A DNA stretch of 64,000 nucleotides from positions 186,001 through 250,000 of the forward strand of contig NZ_BAABHJ010000040.1 in the NCBI RefSeq assembly GCF_039542035.1. Reading direction: 5' to 3'. The DNA is from Actinoallomurus liliacearum (GTDB lineage: Bacteria; Actinomycetota; Actinomycetes; Streptosporangiales; Streptosporangiaceae). Below the pieces are notes generated by a model that searched no databases, was not told the DNA's origin, and saw only the letters and a program-made list of their open reading frames with translations. The position numbers were made by a program, and so were the translations under genes. Shown here piece by piece: positions 59,519 through 64,000 of the stretch; within the stretch, counting starts at the first letter, position 1, and each line of letters begins with the position of its first letter.

Positions 59519-59608
59519 TGGCGGTGGAGGTGGGATTTGAACCCACGGATGAGTTGCCCCATCACACGCTTTCGAGGCGTGCGCCCTCGGCCACTAGGCG
59601 ACTCCACC
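59519..59608 (-). tRNA. tRNA-Ser (anticodon CGA)
   Basis: On the minus strand: acceptor GGTGGAG/CTCCACC, D arm with CCTAGTGGCCGAGGGC, anticodon stem CACGC/GCGTG with loop CTCGAAA (anticodon CGA), long variable arm (GATGGGGCAACTCATC), T arm GTGGG/CCCAC with TTCAAAT, and encoded GCCA at 59519-59522. The region upstream on the plus strand (59380-59510) is GC-rich with several small hairpins and no gene. Confidence 0.96.
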
Positions 59609-59619
59609 AAGAGGGCAGC

Positions 59620-60087
59620 CTACCGGAACTCGGACGGTCCTCGGTCACGTCGGGCGGTGAAGAACTCGGTGAGCAGCGCGGCGCACTCGTCGGCGAGGAC
59701 GCCGGAGACGACCTCGGGGCGGTGGTTGAGCCGCCGGTCGCGTACGACGTCCCAGAGTGAGCCGACGGCACCGGCCTTGGGATCGTGGGCGCCGAAGACG
59801 ATCCGGTCCAGTCTGGCGAGGACGGCGGCTCCGGCGCACATGGTGCAGGGCTCGAGGGTGACGACGAGGGTGCAGCCGGACAGGCGCCACTCGCCTCGGC
59901 GCGCGGCGGCCTGGCGGATGGCGACGATCTCCGCGTGCGCGGTGGGGTCGCCGGTGCGCTCTCGCTCGTTGTGGCCGGCGCCGATGGCCTGACCGTCGGG
60001 CGCGAGCACGACGGCGCCGACGGGCACGTCGGCGGCGGCCCGCCTCGCCTCCTTGAGCGCGAGCCTCATGGCCTCGGCCTCGTCCAT
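59620..60087 (-). CDS. tadA: tRNA-specific adenosine deaminase
   Basis: This 155-residue zinc deaminase converts A34 to inosine in tRNA-Arg(ACG). The active site has His51 and catalytic Glu53 in HAE, and Cys81 and Cys84 in PCTMC. VPVGAVVL, GHNERE and GDPTAHAEI are typical of TadA. ATG 60087 has GGAGG 7 nt upstream. Two paralogous tRNA-deaminase-associated proteins precede it on the same strand and are probably co-transcribed. Confidence 0.94.
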   Translation of the reverse strand: MDEAEAMRLALKEARRAAADVPVGAVVLAPDGQAIGAGHNERERTGDPTAHAEIVAIRQAAARRGEWRLSGCTLVVTLEPCTMCAGAAVLARLDRIVFGAHDPKAGAVGSLWDVVRDRRLNHRPEVVSGVLADECAALLTEFFTARRDRGPSEFR

Positions 60088-60119
60088 CGTCGGGCCTCCG
60101 GCGTCCGTCACGGCCGCGG

Positions 60120-60572
60120 TCACCGCAGCCGGTCGTACTCCTCGGCGAACCCGGCCCCTTCGGCGATGACCGACAGCGCGTCGCCGGGGAGGGTGCGCTC
60201 GCCGAGTGCGGTCAGGGCCTCGGGGCTCGTTCCGAAGTCGGCGAGGAGCTCCGGGTCGCCGATCGGCTCCTCGCTCGTCGTCTCCGCGGGGGTGTCGAGT
60301 TGCTCGCTGAGCATCTCGGCCAGCTCGCTGCCCTGGGGTGCCCTGCCGTCTGAGAGGAAGACGCGGGGGTCCTCGCCGTCGTCGAGACGGACGACGGCGA
60401 ACCACTCGTCCTCCTGCTCGACGAGGAGGACGACCGTGTCGGCCGCCGTCTCGACGACGGTCTCCCGCATGATGTCGGCGATGTCGTCAAGGCCGGTGAC
60501 CTCGGTGAGGTCCGGCTCGGTCCCGATCCATCCGGCGTCGCTGCGCGCGAACACCCCGCAGAAGTACGGCAC
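60120..60572 (-). CDS. tRNA adenosine deaminase-associated-like protein (paralogue 2)
   Basis: This 150-residue acidic protein shares the layout of the family member just upstream: an N-terminal strand section (FCGVFARSDAGWIG), WFAVVRLDDGEDPRVFLSD in the middle, LLADFGTSPEALTALG and a C-terminal DALSVIAEGAGFAEEYDRL that aligns with DEMLSSIAKRLGFAAAFERA. It starts with GTG at 60572. It lies directly before tadA. The function is unknown; a role with TadA is presumed from linkage. Confidence 0.75.
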   Translation of the reverse strand: MPYFCGVFARSDAGWIGTEPDLTEVTGLDDIADIMRETVVETAADTVVLLVEQEDEWFAVVRLDDGEDPRVFLSDGRAPQGSELAEMLSEQLDTPAETTSEEPIGDPELLADFGTSPEALTALGERTLPGDALSVIAEGAGFAEEYDRLR

Positions 60573-60598
60573 GGTTCCATTCTCTCCCGAAACCGGCG

Positions 60599-61075
60599 CT
60601 ACTCGATCGCGCGCTCGAAGGCCGCGGCGAAGCCGAGTCGTTTGGCGATGCTCGACAGCATCTCGTCGGGATACAGGTCGAGGTCGCCGGAGAGGGCGCC
60701 GAGCTCCATCTCGTCCAGCCCCAGGTCCGCGAAGATCGACATGTCGCCCGCCGGGAGGACCTGGTCGAGTTCCTCGTCGTCGGGGATGTCGAGCTCGAGG
60801 AACTCGACGATCTGCCTCGCCAGCTCCCAGTCCACGGACGCGGTGACGTCGGAGAGGAAGACGATCACCTCGTCGCCGAGCACCCGTAGTGCCGCGAAGA
60901 AGTCGTCGCCGACCGCGACCAGTCCGACGGTGCCGCCCAGACTGGGCTGTTGCCTGAGGGCGTGGATCAGCCCCTCGAGGTCTTCCGTCAGTGCGATGGG
61001 AAGCTGCTCCACCTCCCACGCGTCGTCCTCGCGATAGACCACGACAGCGAAGTCCGCCGTGTCCAGTTCAGTCAT
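60599..61075 (-). CDS. tRNA adenosine deaminase-associated protein (TIGR03941 type)
   Basis: This acidic protein of 158 residues matches the family found beside tadA in actinobacteria: DFAVVVYREDDAWEVEQLP, LIHALRQQPSLGGTVGLVAVGDDFFAALRV, VIVFLSDVTASVDWELA and the C-terminal LYPDEMLSSIAKRLGFAAAFE. ATG 61075 is preferred over GTG 61081; GGGTGAAG overlaps the region. It heads a likely three-gene operon with its paralogue and tadA. Its function has not been shown. Confidence 0.85.
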   Translation of the reverse strand: MTELDTADFAVVVYREDDAWEVEQLPIALTEDLEGLIHALRQQPSLGGTVGLVAVGDDFFAALRVLGDEVIVFLSDVTASVDWELARQIVEFLELDIPDDEELDQVLPAGDMSIFADLGLDEMELGALSGDLDLYPDEMLSSIAKRLGFAAAFERAIE

Positions 61076-61161
61076 CTTCACCCCACCCGCGCGCGTCCTG
61101 CTCGGGCATCTTGGCAGATGCAGGGGCCGAAGGATCGCGGCACGGGAAAACCCGGGTTCTG

Positions 61162-61350
61162 TCAGTTGGCTCGGAAGGTGCGCATGCGGACCGCCTCGCG
61201 GACGCGTTCATGGCGTGCTCGACGTGGGGTCACGCGCTTGCGGAGCTCCCGCGCCTCGGCCAGCTCGCGGAGGAAGACGGCCCTGCGGCGCAGTCGGTCA
61301 CGGATCTCCTCGGGGCTCATTCGGTCGTCGGGGTTCGTCCCTTCGCTCAT
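61162..61350 (-). CDS. Small charged protein, 62 aa
   Basis: A helical, highly charged protein (SPEEIRDRLRRRAVFLRELAEARELRKRVTPRRARHERVREAVRMRTF) of a kind often found beside upp or tadA in actinomycetes. ATG 61350 gives a natural start; a TTG at 61368 would add six residues. There is no clear Shine-Dalgarno. It is divergent from upp. Coiled-coil or nucleic-acid binding is possible; the function is unknown. Confidence 0.65.
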   Translation of the reverse strand: MSEGTNPDDRMSPEEIRDRLRRRAVFLRELAEARELRKRVTPRRARHERVREAVRMRTFRAN

Positions 61351-61401
61351 GGCCGGGTACGTTCCCAATGCTCAGACATCCATTCAGATACCGTTTCGGA
61401 C

Positions 61402-62040
61402 ATGAAGACCCTCGTCGTCGATCACCCCCTCGTCGCGCACAAGCTCACGACGCTCCGCGACGCGACCACCGACTCCCCCACCTTCCGCCGGCTCGCCGAC
61501 GAGCTCGTCACCCTGCTCGCCTACGAGGCGACCCGTGACGTCCGCGTCGCCGATGTGACAGTCACCACACCCGTCGCCCAGGCCGAGGGCGTACGGCTGA
61601 CGCGCCCGCAGCCTCTGGTCGTGCCGATCCTGCGCGCCGGCCTCGGGATGCTGGACGGGATGACGCGGCTGCTGCCGACCGCCGAGGTCGGTTTCCTGGG
61701 CATGGTCCGGAACGAGGGAACGCTCCAGGCGACGACGTACGCCACGCGGTTGCCGGACGACCTGTCGGGCCGGCAGTGCTACGTCCTGGACCCGATGCTG
61801 GCCACCGGCGGCACGCTGGCGGCGGCGATCCGGCTCCTCATGGGCCGGGGCGCCGACGACGTCACCGCGATCTGTCTGCTGGCGGCTCCAGAGGGCATCG
61901 CGCACATGGAGGAGAAGCTCGCGGACTGTCCGGTCCCGGTCCGTGTCGTCACCGCCGCGGTCGACTCTCACCTGAACGAGAAGGGCTTCATCGTGCCGGG
62001 CCTCGGCGACGCGGGGGACCGCCTGTACGGCGTGGTGTGA
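61402..62040 (+). CDS. upp: Uracil phosphoribosyltransferase
   Basis: This 212-residue pyrimidine-salvage enzyme makes UMP from uracil and PRPP. It has the family N-terminus KTLVVDHPLVAHKLTTLRD, PILRAGLGMLDG, the PRPP-binding DPMLATGGT and the uracil-binding C-terminal FIVPGLGDAGDRLYG. ATG 61402 lies 7 nt after TACCGT (61389-61394), so a leaderless mRNA is plausible. The adjacency to tadA is common in actinobacteria. Confidence 0.96.
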   Translation: MKTLVVDHPLVAHKLTTLRDATTDSPTFRRLADELVTLLAYEATRDVRVADVTVTTPVAQAEGVRLTRPQPLVVPILRAGLGMLDGMTRLLPTAEVGFLGMVRNEGTLQATTYATRLPDDLSGRQCYVLDPMLATGGTLAAAIRLLMGRGADDVTAICLLAAPEGIAHMEEKLADCPVPVRVVTAAVDSHLNEKGFIVPGLGDAGDRLYGVV

Positions 62041-62142
62041 GCTCTCGACGCGCTCTCGACGCGCGGCTCTTTGCTACTGGATCGCTGCGTGGTGTACAAA
62101 TTTAATGGGTCAGTGTGTCGGCCTTCGGGAGGCGGGGTTTCC

Positions 62143-62289
62143 TTGAAGAAGTACCTCACTCGGACGGGCGGGGCCTTGACGGGCTCGCGCTCGCCGAAGT
62201 CCGATGATGCGCCGCACATCCCCCGGAACGCACGCGGCGGCCCCGCGTCGGCGAGCGTTTCGGTGGCCGAATTCGTGACCGCGCTATGA
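62143..62289 (+). CDS. Small basic protein, 48 aa, coupled to PH-domain gene
   Basis: TTG at 62143 has GGGAGG 10 nt upstream and its stop overlaps the next gene's ATG (ATGA, 62286-62289), which argues that it is translated. The product (LKKYLTRTGGALTGSRSPKSDDAPHIP...) has no recognised domain. It could serve mainly to couple translation. Confidence 0.5.
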   Translation: MKKYLTRTGGALTGSRSPKSDDAPHIPRNARGGPASASVSVAEFVTAL

Positions 62290-62813
62290 GACTGGTGACG
62301 CCGGGCGATTCGGCGCCCGCATCCATCCACCGCTACCTCCTGCCGCACGAGCATCAAGTGATCACGGTTCGGCGCCATCCCGCGGTGCTGATGACCCCGA
62401 TCGGCTTCGTGCTCGGCGGCCTCATCATCGCCGGCGTCCTCAGCAACCTGATGGCGAAGCAGGGCGGGGCCGTCGTCAGCTGGATCTGGTGGGCCTGGCT
62501 CCTGCTGCTCGCCTGGTTCGTCCTGAAGGTCGCCGAGTGGTCGGTCGACTACTTCGTGATAACGAACCAGCGCATGCTCCTGACCACGGGCCTGGTGACG
62601 CGTAAGGTGGCGATGATGCCGTTGTCCAAGGTCACCGACATGAGCTTCCAGCGGTCCATCACCGGGCGGATGCTCGGCTACGGGGAGTTCGTCCTGGAGT
62701 CCGCGGGGCAGGACCAGGCGTTCCGCGTCGTCAGCTTCCTCCCGTACCCCGAACAGCTCTATCTCGAGGTCTGCAGCATGATCTTTCCGAGCAAGGACGA
62801 CGCTGACGACTGA
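62286..62813 (+). CDS. PH-domain (YdbS/bPH_2) membrane protein
   Basis: This 175-residue protein has a short cytosolic start (RYLLPHEHQVITVRRHPAVLM), two adjacent membrane spans (PIGFVLGGLIIAGVLSNLM and SWIWWAWLLLLAWFVLKVAEW) and a bacterial PH-like domain (DYFVITNQRMLLTTGLVTRKVAMMPLSKVTDMSFQRSITGRMLGYGEFVLESAGQDQAF). It is coupled to a small upstream ORF. Function unknown; envelope maintenance is typical of the family. Confidence 0.9.
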   Translation: MRLVTPGDSAPASIHRYLLPHEHQVITVRRHPAVLMTPIGFVLGGLIIAGVLSNLMAKQGGAVVSWIWWAWLLLLAWFVLKVAEWSVDYFVITNQRMLLTTGLVTRKVAMMPLSKVTDMSFQRSITGRMLGYGEFVLESAGQDQAFRVVSFLPYPEQLYLEVCSMIFPSKDDADD

Positions 62814-62946
62814 TTCGACCCACGACTTGACCAAAACTTATCCATGTTGTCCTTGTTGTTTGGGTTACTCTCCATGTGTGAGGTAGTGCACCCCACAAAC
62901 AAGACGTAACCCATTACGGGTGAAGCCCTTCGGTAAGTGAGTCGAG

Positions 62947-64000
62947 ATGCCGGGTCAAGGAAGCGTCGGTGAGCGGGTCCGTAACCTACGCCTGAGTAAA
63001 CATCTATCTCAGGCGCAGCTTGCCGGGACGGAGCTGTCCGACAGTTACATCTCATTGATCGAGTCGGGGAAGCGCACCCCGACGCCCGCCGTGGTCCGGC
63101 TGCTCGCGAGCCGACTGGGCTGTCTCCCCGAGTACCTCTCCGAGGGCATCGAGCCGGAGGAGCGCCTCCACCTGCAGGTGCGCGTACGCCACGCGGAGCT
63201 CGCCCTGCTGGCCGGAGACGCCGACCAGGCGCTCAGATTGTTCACGGACATCCTCTCCGCCATCGACAACGACCCCGACCTGGCCAAGCGCGCCCGCTGG
63301 GGACAGGCCCGCGCGCTGGAGGCCCGGGGCGACGGCGAAGACGCGATCAAGGCGCTGGAGGAGCTTCGCGAGGAGGCCGCGCGCGACCGCGGCCGGGCTG
63401 GCTGGCTGCCGGTGATCGTGGTCCTCGCCCGGTGCTACCGCGCCGCCGGCGACCTCGGCCGTACGATCGCGCTCGGCGAGTCCGCGCTCGAGCGTCTCGC
63501 GGAGCTGGGCCTGTTCGGCGGCGAGGAGGCGGCCGAGGTCGGGCGCACGCTCATCGCCACCTACCTCGACCGCGGTGACACGGCGCAGGCGCGGGCGCTC
63601 GCCGATCGCCTGCTCGCCGCGTCCGAGTCGGACCCCAGCGTCATGATCACCGCGTACCGCAAGGCCAGCCAGCGCGCGCTGGATGAAGGCGCGGGCGGGG
63701 AGTCCCTCTACCTCGCCGACCAGGCCCTCGCGCTGCACGCGGGCGAGACCCTGGCCAGGGCGCAGGCCCGGCTCCGGGTGGCGTCGGCGCGCAGCCTGCT
63801 GCCGGGTGACGCCTCGGCGGAGTCCGCGGCCAAGGCGCTGGAGCTCCTGCGCGCGGCCGAGGAGTCGCTGAGCGGTGTCGACGCGGCCGAGTGCCTCATC
63901 GAGACCGCCCGGTCGAAGATGGTGCTCGGCGAGCCCGGTGCGGCGGTCACGATCGCCCAGCGGGTCCTGACCGAGCTGAGCGCCCACCCCGGCGGCTCGG
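62947..64000 (+). CDS. XRE helix-turn-helix protein with TPR domain (3' end outside window)
   Basis: 351 codons are visible and the frame is still open at the window edge. The N-terminal XRE domain (about 6-65: VGERVRNLRLSKHLSQAQLAGTELSDSYISLIESGKRTPTPAVVRLLASRLG) is followed by tetratricopeptide-like helical repeats (from about 72: ELALLAGDADQALRLFTDILSAIDNDPDLAKRARWGQARALEARGDGEDAIKAL and further). This is the architecture of regulators that sense peptides through TPRs or of stage-specific actinomycete regulators. ATG 62947 begins the HTH; the Shine-Dalgarno is weak. Confidence 0.88.
   Translation, partial: MPGQGSVGERVRNLRLSKHLSQAQLAGTELSDSYISLIESGKRTPTPAVVRLLASRLGCLPEYLSEGIEPEERLHLQVRVRHAELALLAGDADQALRLFTDILSAIDNDPDLAKRARWGQARALEARGDGEDAIKALEELREEAARDRGRAGWLPVIVVLARCYRAAGDLGRTIALGESALERLAELGLFGGEEAAEVGRTLIATYLDRGDTAQARALADRLLAASESDPSVMITAYRKASQRALDEGAGGESLYLADQALALHAGETLARAQARLRVASARSLLPGDASAESAAKALELLRAAEESLSGVDAAECLIETARSKMVLGEPGAAVTIAQRVLTELSAHPGGS

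Overview
This 64 kb window is from a high-GC actinobacterium. The evidence is the dense GC-rich coding, frequent GTG starts, a WhiB-family regulator, a conserved ArsA/WhiB/penicillin-binding-protein/YqeY/metallophosphoesterase block like the Mycobacterium Rv3680-whiB4-ponA2-Rv3683 and Streptomyces wblA regions, a lysC-asd operon, and many TetR/MarR/MmyB-type regulator pairs. The style fits Streptosporangiales such as Thermomonosporaceae, but genus cannot be settled from the sequence.

Layout. 1-5.4 kb: ArsA-like ATPase (cut by the window edge), WblA/WhiB4-like regulator, bifunctional PBP with PASTA domain, YqeY, metallophosphoesterase. 5.5-7.1 kb: tRNA-Pro(CGG), an SRPBCC protein and a Nudix hydrolase. 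8.0-11.6 kb: a four-gene operon (membrane protein, winged-helix regulator, ABC ATPase, FtsX-like permease). 11.7-17 kb: regulator/enzyme pairs (MmyB-type/SDR, TetR/peroxiredoxin-like), a secreted PI-PLC-like protein, and an intergenic region holding an orphan TPP riboswitch on the minus strand and two DosR-type boxes. 16.6-18.3 kb: pnuC-nadR NAD salvage. 18.5-24.1 kb: PIG-L deacetylase, D,D-carboxypeptidase, S9 peptidase, TetR and a secreted M15-like protein. 24.3-31.1 kb: housekeeping minus-strand genes asd, lysC, a DUF5063 gene, recR, ybaB, dnaX and the SRP RNA.

31.5-40.5 kb is the main accessory region. An intact tRNA-Ser(GGA) is followed by two further copies of its 3' half, at 38.27 and 40.36 kb. 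Each of these is preceded by the same ~112 bp arm-like sequence and followed by the same terminator hairpin. This is the footprint of two site-specific elements integrated in tandem at the tRNA, both now without a visible recombinase. Their cargo is a secreted esterase with ricin-type lectin domain, a HATPase plus small partner, a GntR/UTRA (KorSA-like) regulator, a truncated MarR gene, an AAA ATPase with DUF234-type C-terminus, an EcsC-like protein, and in the second element an ECF-type sigma factor with a CU044_5270-type partner.

40.7-58.7 kb is rich in exported enzymes and local regulators: a latex-clearing-protein (rubber oxygenase) homologue with a divergent double-TetR regulator, an S33 hydrolase whose stop codon appears lost, a DUF308-like/TetR pair, a deletion scar joining a MarR and an oxidoreductase fragment, hydrolases, SDR, HAD, MarR/DoxX, MFS/CGNR. 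58.7-64 kb returns to core genes: tRNA-Ser(CGA), tadA with two tandem paralogous deaminase-associated proteins, upp, a PH-domain membrane protein, and an HTH-TPR protein running off the end.

Start codons are inferred from Shine-Dalgarno sites and family length. Regulatory sites are read from symmetry and position only.
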